Origin: Clostridium sp.
Lineage (GTDB): Bacteria; Bacillota; Clostridia; Lachnospirales; Lachnospiraceae
Reading direction: 5' to 3'
DNA length: 11,891 nucleotides
Assembly (NCBI GenBank): GCA_004554205.1
Contig: SFNH01000052.1
Span: 1 to 11,891 of the forward strand
Shown: piece by piece, positions 1 to 4,742 of the stretch
How the letters are laid out: the number at the start of each line of letters is the position of its first letter
Position numbering within the stretch: the first letter of the stretch is position 1
Position numbers and translations under genes: made by a program
The notes under the pieces: model-generated
What the model was told of the DNA's origin: nothing
Databases searched by the model: none
Seen by the model: only the letters and a program-made list of their open reading frames with translations

Positions 1-50
1 AGCCGTTTTTCGAACGGAACGATACAATCAAGGATTGGTGGGACAAATGA
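1..50 (+). CDS. 3' end of an upstream gene (partial)
   Basis: Reading from base 3, the sequence encodes PFFERNDTIKDWWDK followed by a TGA stop at 48-50. That stop overlaps the ATG of the dUTPase at 47-49 (ATGA), the usual sign of translational coupling inside a phage operon. The residue mix looks like a genuine C-terminus (charged, ending in WWDK). Only about 15 codons are inside the window, so the protein cannot be named. The start lies outside the window. Confidence 0.5.
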   Translation, partial: PFFERNDTIKDWWDK

Positions 51-460
51 AAATTGTTTTGGAACCGTGGGCGATCATGCCCACAAGGGCGCATGAATAT
101 GATGCAGGGTTAGACCTGTATTCCGCGAACGACGATGTTTACATCTACCCCGGAGGAAGCGAATTGTTTGACACCGGCGTGCATGTCCAGCTGCCGAAAA
201 ACACCGTGGGATTTCTCAAGAGCAAAAGCGGTCTGAACGTCAAGCACGGAATCACAAGCGAAGGGGTCATAGACGTCGGCTACACCGGAAGCATCATGGC
301 CAAGCTCTACAACCACGGAAGCAAGCCCTACAAGGTCTGTAAGGGAGACAAGATCTCGCAGCTTGTTATACTGCCCTGCATCCTGCCGGAGCTGGAAGTG
401 GTCAGCTCACTCGAGGAGACGGAACGCGGGGACAATGGGTTCGGGAGTTCGGGGAGGTAA
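47..460 (+). CDS. dut: dUTPase (dUTP diphosphatase)
   Basis: This 137-residue protein should hydrolyse dUTP to dUMP and pyrophosphate, keeping uracil out of phage DNA and supplying dUMP for dTTP synthesis. All five motifs of the trimeric dUTPase family are present: AGLDLYSA (20-27, metal site), KSKSGLNVKHG (58-68), GVIDVGYTGSI (73-83, holding the catalytic Asp and the uracil-pocket Tyr), KGDKISQLVILP (99-110), and the C-terminal arm RGDNGFGSSG (127-136). The arm differs slightly from the usual RGxGGFGSTG. The length is normal for the family. I chose ATG 47 because it overlaps the upstream stop as ATGA and has GGTGGG just before it; an in-frame TTG at 35 would add four residues. The next gene starts one base after the stop. 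Confidence 0.95.
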   Translation: MKIVLEPWAIMPTRAHEYDAGLDLYSANDDVYIYPGGSELFDTGVHVQLPKNTVGFLKSKSGLNVKHGITSEGVIDVGYTGSIMAKLYNHGSKPYKVCKGDKISQLVILPCILPELEVVSSLEETERGDNGFGSSGR

Positions 461-461
461 A

Positions 462-731
462 ATGAGAGATTGTATGTATAATCGCGGAGACGGAGCGAAA
501 ACCATAATCAAAAGCATGCAAAAAAGTCTTCGCGCACAGCGCGAGAAGTCCGGCCTGACATACGGGCAGATCGAACAGGCAACAGGCATTGACGAGCGGC
601 TTTTGGGAGCCGTGGAAGGGCGTTTGCAGCTTGTCGGGCTGGATGGATACCCATTACCGGACATCGTCATGCTGAGCCAGCTTGCGGACGCTTACGGCGT
701 GACACTTGACGAGCTTGTCGGAAGAGAATAA
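462..731 (+). CDS. Small XRE-family helix-turn-helix protein
   Basis: This 89-residue protein looks like a small DNA-binding regulator. Residues 22-87 fit a single Cro/C1-type (XRE) domain: LRAQREKSGLTYGQIEQATG forms helices 1-3 with the turn, and the closing helices end in LADAYGVTLDELVG, a very typical XRE end. The linker between them (VEGRLQLVGLDGYPLPDIVM) is longer than usual. There is no added catalytic or multimerisation domain. The ATG at 462 follows GGGGAGG at 451-457, inside the last codons of the dUTPase, with one base between the two genes. A longer open frame beginning at 363 is rejected because it lies wholly inside dut without a ribosome binding site. Its target is unknown; it could act on phage early genes or on the host. 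Confidence 0.8.
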   Translation: MRDCMYNRGDGAKTIIKSMQKSLRAQREKSGLTYGQIEQATGIDERLLGAVEGRLQLVGLDGYPLPDIVMLSQLADAYGVTLDELVGRE

Positions 732-771
732 AGCAAAAGCTGCACCCGTTTTGGATGCAGCTTTTGCTTTT
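731..771. terminator. Bidirectional intrinsic terminator
   Basis: A perfect 14-bp inverted repeat, AAGCAAAAGCTGCA (731-744) and its complement (756-769), has an 11-nt loop that can add two more pairs. It starts on the last base of the XRE stop codon and ends 11 nt short of the stop codon of the convergent minus-strand gene. T-rich arms and tails lie on both strands, so it can end transcripts from both sides. Confidence 0.85.
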
Positions 772-780
772 CAAGGGAGG

Positions 781-1434
781 TCAGACCGCCACAGCAAGGG
801 TTTTATAATCGAAGGTATGACAGGCGGCGGTGATCTCGGTTCGGCTTTCGTCGCGCCACCAGAAACGCCAGCCGCTCGGGTGCTCGAAGATGTCCTGCGC
901 GAAAGCCTGCAAATCAATGTCCCCACGGTAGAAGTCATAAGCGGCATCGGCGGCGTAATCGTCCGTATAGCGGCCATCGGTGCGGCCCGCGACAATCTGC
1001 CCGGCGCGGATGGCCTTCGCGACCGTCGACGCGTTCAGACGCTCCCCAAGCTTAACCGGCTTGACTGCGGAAAAGGGGCTGAACGTCCGGTTGCTCGGCT
1101 GCGCGCCTGTCTCAAAGGTCAGGCCGTCGACTTCGTGCAAAGGTTTTTCTGCTCTGAGCCACGCGACCAGCTCACAGAGTGTGTCACATTCCGGCGCGGC
1201 CATCTCGACATATTCGGTCAGGCAAAGGCGGTCAGCGTCCATCTTCCACGGGCTGACTGAGAACAGCCAGCGCGTGCAGGTCTTGCCGGTCTTCATGCCG
1301 TTTGTCAGGTCGATGATGACAAGGCTGCTGAGGTAGGGGTGCGCGCAGATGTTCAGATCTTCAAAATAGAGATCGTCATACTGGTTCATCAGGTCGATGA
1401 TGCGGAAGGTTCCAGATGTGTTGATGATTTTCAT
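781..1434 (-). CDS. Orphan protein of unknown function (minus strand)
   Basis: I do not recognise this 217-residue protein. It is the only well-supported minus-strand gene in the window. The start ATG at 1434 follows GAAGGAGG with about 8-10 nt spacing; an upstream in-frame ATG at 1470 is rejected because it overlaps the predicted -10 box. The protein is soluble, with no signal peptide or membrane segment. It has an acidic, mixed N-terminal half (residues 1-110, several Cys: 30, 53, 71, 83, 87) and a C-terminal half containing ASTVAKAIRAGQIVAGRTDG (136-154) and an aromatic patch GWRFWWRDE (188-196). A good promoter lies upstream and a terminator directly downstream, so it is expressed alone. 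Its position suggests an accessory (moron) gene, for example counter-defence or superinfection exclusion, but nothing in the sequence proves this. Confidence 0.75.
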   Translation of the reverse strand: MKIINTSGTFRIIDLMNQYDDLYFEDLNICAHPYLSSLVIIDLTNGMKTGKTCTRWLFSVSPWKMDADRLCLTEYVEMAAPECDTLCELVAWLRAEKPLHEVDGLTFETGAQPSNRTFSPFSAVKPVKLGERLNASTVAKAIRAGQIVAGRTDGRYTDDYAADAAYDFYRGDIDLQAFAQDIFEHPSGWRFWWRDESRTEITAACHTFDYKTLAVAV

Positions 1435-1469
1435 GGTGTGTTCCTCCTTCGTTTCGTTTTGATGGCTCA

Positions 1470-1498
1470 ATCATACACGTTGTAACGCATATAGTCAA
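1470..1498 (-). promoter_or_regulatory. Sigma-A promoter for the minus-strand orphan gene
   Basis: On the minus strand, TTGACT (1498-1493) is followed by a 17-nt spacer and TATGAT (1475-1470), which is close to consensus with ideal spacing. It lies 36 nt upstream of the ATG at 1434. The first AACGCATAT repeat (1484-1492) fills the part of the spacer next to the -35 box, so a bound repressor would block RNA polymerase directly. Confidence 0.8.
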
Positions 1499-1559
1499 TA
1501 TGCAGGATGCACAAAGTTGTAACGCATATTTCGTGCATTTTATACTTTACAACGCATAT
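1479..1559. repeat. Three operator-like AACGCATAT repeats
   Basis: Copies lie at 1484-1492, 1521-1529 and 1551-1559, all on the + strand and 37 and 30 bp apart. The first two share the longer unit GTTGTAACGCATAT (1479-1492 and 1516-1529); the third has TTTAC in place of GTTGT. The central copy is flanked by an inverted pair, ATGCAC (1507-1512) and GTGCAT (1533-1538). They occupy the gap between two divergent genes, one of which encodes a ribbon-helix-helix protein, so they are probably its binding sites. Confidence 0.75.
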
Positions 1560-1573
1560 CATATTGTGATAGT
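1546..1573 (+). promoter_or_regulatory. Probable promoter of the RHH regulator operon
   Basis: TTTACA (1546-1551), a 16-nt spacer and the extended -10 TGTGATAGT (1565-1573) lie 20 nt upstream of the regulator's ATG. The -10 box is weaker than that of the divergent promoter. The third AACGCATAT repeat overlaps the last base of the -35 box and runs into the spacer, mirroring the arrangement on the other strand. This suggests autoregulation. Confidence 0.55.
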
Positions 1574-1592
1574 ATGTAAGCGAGGTGATGAG

Positions 1593-1787
1593 ATGGCAGT
1601 ATCTGAAGCTCAGCGCCGAGCAAATCAAAAGTGGGATGCCGAGAATATGGCATATCAAACAGTGAAGGTTCGGCGCGATCTGCTGGAAGCCTTCCGGGAG
1701 ACCTGCGCAGCCAATGGAGACAGAGTGAACACAGTACTTCGGCAGGCAATGGAAGAGTATATTAAATGCAGTAAGGAGGGAAATTGA
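1593..1787 (+). CDS. Ribbon-helix-helix (Arc/CopG-type) regulator
   Basis: This 64-residue protein fits a single ribbon-helix-helix DNA-binding fold. It has a polar N-terminal arm (1-20), a beta strand YQTVKVRR (21-28) that would pair with its partner and enter the major groove, helix A LLEAFRETCAANG (30-42) and helix B RVNTVLRQAMEEYIK (44-58). Proteins of this family act as dimers and bind short repeats cooperatively. The three AACGCATAT repeats just upstream are the obvious candidate sites. ATG 1593 follows GAGGTG at 1582-1587. The next gene starts three bases after the stop, so the two form an operon. The size would also suit an antitoxin, but the partner is not a recognisable toxin. Confidence 0.8.
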   Translation: MAVSEAQRRANQKWDAENMAYQTVKVRRDLLEAFRETCAANGDRVNTVLRQAMEEYIKCSKEGN

Positions 1788-1789
1788 AG

Positions 1790-1936
1790 ATGGGAATGAC
1801 AGATAAGCAGTTTCAAAGCTGGGTTCGGTTCCTGCTCGCGATGCTGAAAGACTATATCGCAGAGAAAGACCCGAAGAAGAAGGAAGCAAAGCTTGCTGAG
1901 ATCTTGGACAACCTGCAAAAGACGCTGGAAGACTGA
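1790..1936 (+). CDS. Small helical protein of unknown function (48 aa)
   Basis: This short gene encodes 48 residues beginning MGMTDKQFQSW. The ATG at 1790 has AAGGAGG at 1773-1779, inside the end of the regulator gene, with 10-nt spacing. An in-frame TTG at 1784 is too close to the Shine-Dalgarno sequence. The N-terminal half (FQSWVRFLLAMLKDYIA) would form an amphipathic helix. The C-terminal half is a lysine- and glutamate-rich helix (PKKKEAKLAEILDNLQKTL). The MTDKQF opening resembles small proteins in Firmicute mobile elements, but I cannot assign a function. It is probably co-transcribed with the RHH regulator and ends before a strong terminator. A role as cofactor of the regulator or as a small effector is possible. 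Confidence 0.65.
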   Translation: MGMTDKQFQSWVRFLLAMLKDYIAEKDPKKKEAKLAEILDNLQKTLED

Positions 1937-1952
1937 GAATTGGAGAACACAG

Positions 1953-1989
1953 ACCCCGTACAAGGTCATCTTGTGCGGGGTATTTCTTT
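1953..1989 (+). terminator. Intrinsic terminator closing the RHH operon
   Basis: ACCCCGTACAAG (1953-1964) pairs with CTTGTGCGGGGT (1970-1981): 12 bp with a single wobble pair and a 5-nt loop. The tail TATTTCTTT follows. It lies 17 nt after the stop of the 48-residue gene and isolates the cassette from the packaging genes. Confidence 0.9.
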
Positions 1990-2246
1990 ACCTCATCGAT
2001 AGCATTATTTGCAATGTACTGGCATTATTGTTTGCATAAATTGCGCACCCTCTGACAATGCCAGATGCTTGCACTTATTCGGTGCAAAAGCAGGCTGAGA
2101 GCATAGCTGGTAAATACAGGAGAATCTTGTCAAGCCCCTGCGCCCACTATTTTTTAAAATTTTTTCAAATCACGGTTTTTCCTGCATTTCCAACGCTTTT
2201 TTGCCCGAAAAAATCAATATTTTTGGGAAGTTATAAATGGCTTTTT
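1990..2246. other. AT-rich spacer upstream of the packaging genes
   Basis: I see no credible gene here. An open frame at 2058-2375 has neither a ribosome binding site nor protein-like composition. The visible structure is small: GCATTATT occurs twice, 20 bp apart (2002-2009 and 2022-2029). TTGCAC (2069-2074) and GTGCAA (2082-2087) form an inverted pair with a 7-nt gap. Phased A/T tracts fill 2150-2225 and could bend the DNA upstream of the promoter at about 2250-2280. Confidence 0.6.
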
Positions 2247-2251
2247 ATTTA

Positions 2252-2279
2252 TGGTCAAAAAATCTGTGGTATATATACA
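2252..2279 (+). promoter_or_regulatory. Possible promoter for the packaging and structural genes
   Basis: An extended -10 is visible as TGGTATATA (2267-2275). A second register pairs TGGTCA (2252-2257) with TATACA (2274-2279) at 16-nt spacing. Upstream A/T tracts could act as an UP element. Both registers predict a transcript start near 2282-2286, about 120 nt before terS. The exact boxes are uncertain. The terminator at 1953-1989 makes a new promoter somewhere in this gap necessary. Confidence 0.45.
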
Positions 2280-2284
2280 TCTGG

Positions 2285-2341
2285 GGAGATTCAAACGGGA
2301 AATTCGGAAACGAAGTTTCCGATTTCCCTTATTGAATCTCC
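2285..2341 (+). promoter_or_regulatory. 57-nt leader hairpin before terS
   Basis: GGAGATTCAA (2285-2294) pairs with TTGAATCTCC (2332-2341). Further in, GGGAAAT (2297-2303) pairs with ATTTCCC (2322-2328), and CGGAAAC (2305-2311) pairs with GTTTCCG (2315-2321), around a 3-nt loop (2312-2314). Only a small internal bubble and one bulged T at 2304 interrupt the stem. No T run follows, so it is not an ordinary terminator. If the promoter at about 2270 is real, this would be the extreme 5' end of the structural mRNA. It could stabilise the mRNA, bind a protein, or modify RNA polymerase. Confidence 0.65.
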
Positions 2342-2403
2342 ATGTACAGCGCAATTTCAGCACACTGCGTTTTAACTCAAAATGTTCGGGGAGGTGGGCT
2401 TTT

Positions 2404-2802
2404 ATGGCTGGGAAACCGGTATTCCCGCTGTCTTACAAGCAGGTAGTGGCAGCAATCAATGATTACAAGCACAAGGTCGAAACAGGGGAATACCCAAAGG
2501 CTGATTGGTGGCATTTCTGCGGCACAATCGGCATGGACGCCGAGAGCGTGTCAAAAGCGATTAAAAGTCCTCCGGCGAATAAAATGGACGTGGCGCGCGA
2601 GTTAAAAAAGTTTGCTACCTGGATTCGCGGACAGTACAACACAGCGCCCGGCTGGTCCGGTCCGAACTCTTCCAAGAGCATCTTCGCCAATAAGCAGGAC
2701 TTCGACGGATGCAAGATGGTCGATAAGCAGGACGAAGGCAAAGGCACCGGAGAGCTGACGATCAATATTGAGTTCGGCGGGTCCAAAACGGCTTTCAAGT
2801 AG
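2404..2802 (+). CDS. terS: Terminase small subunit (probable)
   Basis: This 132-residue protein probably recognises the phage packaging site and loads it onto the large subunit. Residues 10-56 (YKQVVAAINDYKHKVETGEY, then DWWHFCGTIGMDAESVSKAI) look like the N-terminal helical DNA-binding part of small terminases. Residues 90-103 (SKSIFANKQDFDGC) and the tail ELTINIEFGG (117-126) ending in AFK follow the pattern of small terminases in Firmicute phages, where a FGYxDK-like segment precedes a beta strand ending in FGGxxxAFK. ATG 2404 follows GGAGG at 2390-2394. A longer reading frame beginning at 2251 is rejected: it runs through the leader hairpin and lacks a ribosome binding site. It is separated from terL by an unusually long spacer. 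Confidence 0.75.
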   Translation: MAGKPVFPLSYKQVVAAINDYKHKVETGEYPKADWWHFCGTIGMDAESVSKAIKSPPANKMDVARELKKFATWIRGQYNTAPGWSGPNSSKSIFANKQDFDGCKMVDKQDEGKGTGELTINIEFGGSKTAFK

Positions 2803-2898
2803 TCAACGCCACCAAATATCCATTTTGTTGCGTTAATATTTCACAAATAGTTAAGTATACTCCGAAATTTATGTAGTTAACACAACTATTCGATTATG

Positions 2899-2926
2899 AG
2901 TAGACATAAATAGATTATGGTCTACT
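2899..2926. repeat. 11-bp hairpin with duplicated GATTATG
   Basis: AGTAGAC (2899-2905) pairs with GTCTACT (2920-2926), and the stem continues as ATAA (2906-2909) with TTAT (2915-2918), with one bulged G and a 5-nt loop. The heptamer GATTATG occurs at 2892-2898 and again at 2913-2919. The hairpin could be a protein-binding site or RNA structure. Confidence 0.5.
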
Positions 2927-2982
2927 ATCTTTCGGCATAATGCCGGGAGAGCTGGGGCGCTGCGGGTGCGTGTGCGTGTGCT

Positions 2983-3019
2983 GCCAATAAGCCCCCTGCT
3001 GCGGAGCCAATAAGCCCCC
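2983..3019. repeat. Direct repeat GCCAATAAGCCCCC x2
   Basis: Two exact 14-bp copies lie at 2983-2996 and 3006-3019, 23 bp (about two helical turns) apart. A tandem hexamer GTGCGT (2966-2981) comes just before, and GC-rich DNA plus a run of eight Ts (3025-3032) follow. Two copies in helical phase suit binding of an oligomeric protein, such as the small terminase. Confidence 0.7.
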
Positions 3020-3032
3020 GCGCGTTTTTTTT

Positions 3033-3072
3033 GAGGGCATGCGCACGGGAAGGCGTTTCCGGGTATGCCCTC
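3033..3072. repeat. Two-part hairpin after a T8 run
   Basis: GAGGGCAT (3033-3040) pairs perfectly with ATGCCCTC (3065-3072). An inner stem joins CGGGAA (3046-3051) with TTTCCG (3056-3061), with one wobble pair and a 4-nt loop. The T run lies before the hairpin, not after it, so it is not a terminator on the + strand, and on the minus strand it would be followed by As. Confidence 0.6.
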
Positions 3073-3096
3073 CAGTTGACGATCTGGCAATGGGAG

Positions 3097-3213
3097 GGGG
3101 TAGCGGAAAAACAGGGGGCGAGGTCTCTAGTATGTATAGTTATATCCAGCTCCCCCATGTATCGCCTCTCAGAGCTTTTCCCACTGATTTCCAGATGGGG
3201 TAGCAGAAAAACA
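3097..3213. repeat. Two 17-bp repeats exactly 100 bp apart
   Basis: GGGGTAGCGGAAAAACA (3097-3113) and GGGGTAGCAGAAAAACA (3197-3213) differ at one base. The right copy also sits in an inverted repeat, ATGGGGTA (3195-3202) with TACCCCAT (3216-3223). The 100-bp offset changes reading frame, so the repeat is not explained by a coding duplication. Confidence 0.7.
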
Positions 3214-3283
3214 CGTACCCCATTGATTGAAACCAGATCTGAAATTTTCCAAAAACTCCCGCGTTGACCTTGGCGGCAGCCAT
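3140..3283 (-). CDS. Candidate antisense small protein (47 aa)
   Basis: On the minus strand, AAGGAGGA (3298-3291) stands 7-8 nt before ATG 3283, an almost ideal start, opening a 47-codon frame that ends with TAA at 3140. The peptide begins MAAAKVNAGVFGKF, is rich in Phe, Trp and Tyr (core GYVFFCYPIWKSVG, 22-35), and carries a net positive charge. That pattern would suit a membrane-active or membrane-bound small protein. No clear promoter is visible upstream on this strand. It lies inside the spacer between terS and terL and antisense to their likely transcript. Against it, the frame is short and much of it overlaps the 17-bp repeat, so a chance frame is a real possibility. Confidence 0.3.
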   Translation of the reverse strand: MAAAKVNAGVFGKFQIWFQSMGYVFFCYPIWKSVGKALRGDTWGSWI

Positions 3284-3353
3284 GTTTCAATCCTCCTTAC
3301 TTTGGCGTCCCGGAGCAATCCGGGCGTCAAGGTGAGCGCGGGCGGAGGGCACT

Positions 3354-4733
3354 ATGGCAAGAAAACAGACAGCAAAGGGCGGAGCGATCACGCTGAATCT
3401 TGGCTGCCCGAACAGTGAGCCGCAGAGGCGGTTCTTTGAAAGCCGAGTGAAGTACACCTGTTACGGCGGGGCCAGAGGCGGTGGAAAGTCGTGGTGCACA
3501 CAGAGAAAGCCTGTGGGTGGGTGCATTGAGTATCCGGGGATTCGGATTTTGGTTATCAGGCGGAGATATGAAGATCTGGAAAATTCCGTCATAGACCCGA
3601 TTCTGAAATTGATTCCGGACAGTCTTGCTACATACAACGTGCAAAAGCATCTTCTGACGTTTGTGAATGGGTCCAGCATCAAATTCGGCAACATGGACGG
3701 GTACGGCTCGGCGGTTACGGGCAAGTATCAGGGCCAGGAATACGACTGGATTTTCATTGAAGAGGCGACGCAGTTCACCGAACAGGAATTTCGAGGTATC
3801 GCGGCATGCTGCCGTGGTGCAACGCCTTTCCCGAAACGGGTGTATCTGACATGTAACCCCGGCGGCGTCGGGCACCAGTGGGTGAAGAGAATCTTTGTCA
3901 CAAGAGATTTTCTGCCGGAAGAGAATCCGGACGATTATCTGTTTCTGAAAGCGACGGTCGAGGATAACGTCGATCTGCTGAAAGGATCTCCGGATTATGT
4001 AAACGCTTTGAATCTGCTGCCGGAGGATGTCAGAAGGGCACACCGGTTTGGTGACTGGGATGCGCTGTCCGGCGGATTCTTCCCGGAGTTCACGATCAAG
4101 ACGCACGTCATTCAGCCGTTTGCGATTCCGTCCGGCTGGGCGAAGTATCGGGCGTTTGACTACGGTCTGGATATGTTCGCGTGTTTGTGGATTGCAGTTG
4201 ATTATAACGGCAGGGCGTATCTGTACCGGGAATATAACGAATCGAGGCTGATTGTTTCGCAGGCGGCGAATGCAGCGATTGTGTCGACGCCGCCGGGCGA
4301 ACGGGTGGAGTATACGATTGCGCCGCCTGATATGTGGTCGACCTTAAAGGACACCGGCAAGACAATGGCGCAGCTGTTCGCGGAAAGCGGACTTCCGGTT
4401 GTCAAAGCGAATAATTCCCGTGTGGCGGGCTGGATGGCAGTCAAGGAACTGTTAAAGCCCATGGCAGATGGAAAGCCGGGGCTTCTGGTTTTCAACACCT
4501 GCAAGGGGATTATCGACGATCTGATGGCGATTCAGCACGACGACAAGAACCCGTCGGACTGTGCCAAAGAACCGCACGATATTACGCACGCACCGGATGC
4601 GCTGCGATATTACGCGCAGCTTCGGACCTTAAAGCCGGAGCAGGCTCCCGTCGTAGACGAAGAGGAACATGAAGAAAGCTACAGCGATTACATGACCGGC
4701 GGAGAGGCTGACAGCAGCTATCTGAACTTTTAG
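3354..4733 (+). CDS. terL: Terminase large subunit (ATPase/nuclease)
   Basis: This 459-residue motor protein should pump DNA into the procapsid and cut the concatemer. The N-terminal ATPase shows the Walker A loop GGARGGGKS (38-46), the Walker B strand WIFIEEA with the catalytic Glu (132-138), and coupling motif TCNPGG (166-171). The C-terminal RNase H-like nuclease shows its acidic residues in RAFDYG (Asp269), PPDMWS (Asp326) and HDITHAPDALRYY (Asp409 and Asp415). The length is usual for the family, and all key residues are present. ATG 3354 follows GGAGGG at 3344-3349. The C-terminal 30 residues are acidic and may contact the portal. The next gene starts nine bases after the stop, with its AGGAGG overlapping the stop codon. 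Confidence 0.95.
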   Translation: MARKQTAKGGAITLNLGCPNSEPQRRFFESRVKYTCYGGARGGGKSWCTQRKPVGGCIEYPGIRILVIRRRYEDLENSVIDPILKLIPDSLATYNVQKHLLTFVNGSSIKFGNMDGYGSAVTGKYQGQEYDWIFIEEATQFTEQEFRGIAACCRGATPFPKRVYLTCNPGGVGHQWVKRIFVTRDFLPEENPDDYLFLKATVEDNVDLLKGSPDYVNALNLLPEDVRRAHRFGDWDALSGGFFPEFTIKTHVIQPFAIPSGWAKYRAFDYGLDMFACLWIAVDYNGRAYLYREYNESRLIVSQAANAAIVSTPPGERVEYTIAPPDMWSTLKDTGKTMAQLFAESGLPVVKANNSRVAGWMAVKELLKPMADGKPGLLVFNTCKGIIDDLMAIQHDDKNPSDCAKEPHDITHAPDALRYYAQLRTLKPEQAPVVDEEEHEESYSDYMTGGEADSSYLNF

Positions 4734-4742
4734 GAGGATGTT

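Larger units (their letters stand above)
2803..3353. other. 550-nt repeat-rich spacer between terS and terL
   Basis: No plus-strand gene is credible here. The left third (2803-2940) is AT-rich and holds hairpins: AATAGTT/AACTATT, an 11-bp hairpin at 2899-2926, and the near-palindrome CGGCAT-A-ATGCCG (2933-2945). It then switches sharply to GC-rich DNA, with a tandem GTGCGT run (2966-2981), two CCAATAAGCCCCC copies, a T8 run (3025-3032), a hairpin at 3033-3072, two 17-bp repeats 100 bp apart, and an inverted repeat at 3195-3223. A small inverted repeat (CCCGG/CCGGG) lies at about 3310-3325 just before terL. terS and terL normally adjoin or overlap, so this is probably inserted or functional DNA, such as a packaging site, an ncRNA or a small antisense gene. 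Confidence 0.65.

Noticed and set aside
706..1260. 184-codon plus-strand frame across the terminator and the orphan gene
   Set aside because: It crosses the strong hairpin at 731-769 and is antisense to a gene with a good promoter and ribosome binding site.
1479..1559. CRISPR array
   Set aside because: The repeats are only 9-14 bp and there are only three, with uneven 30-37 bp spacing and promoter boxes overlapping them; operators explain them.
2058..2375. 105-codon plus-strand frame before terS
   Set aside because: It has no ribosome binding site and composition typical of AT-rich non-coding DNA, and it runs through the leader hairpin.
2983..3032. GC-rich stretch ending in T8 as an intrinsic terminator
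   Set aside because: The only stem I can draw before the T run is about four pairs with a long loop, so it does not meet the pattern well.
2925..3290. 121-codon minus-strand frame in the terS-terL spacer
   Set aside because: Its TTG start is one base from the AAGGAGG, which is too close. The ATG at 3283 in another frame has the right spacing, and this frame turns into low-complexity Ala/His/Pro sequence.
3327..4106. 259-codon minus-strand frame opposite terL
   Set aside because: It overlaps the terL ATPase motifs on the other strand, which are under clear constraint, and no ribosome binding site is seen.
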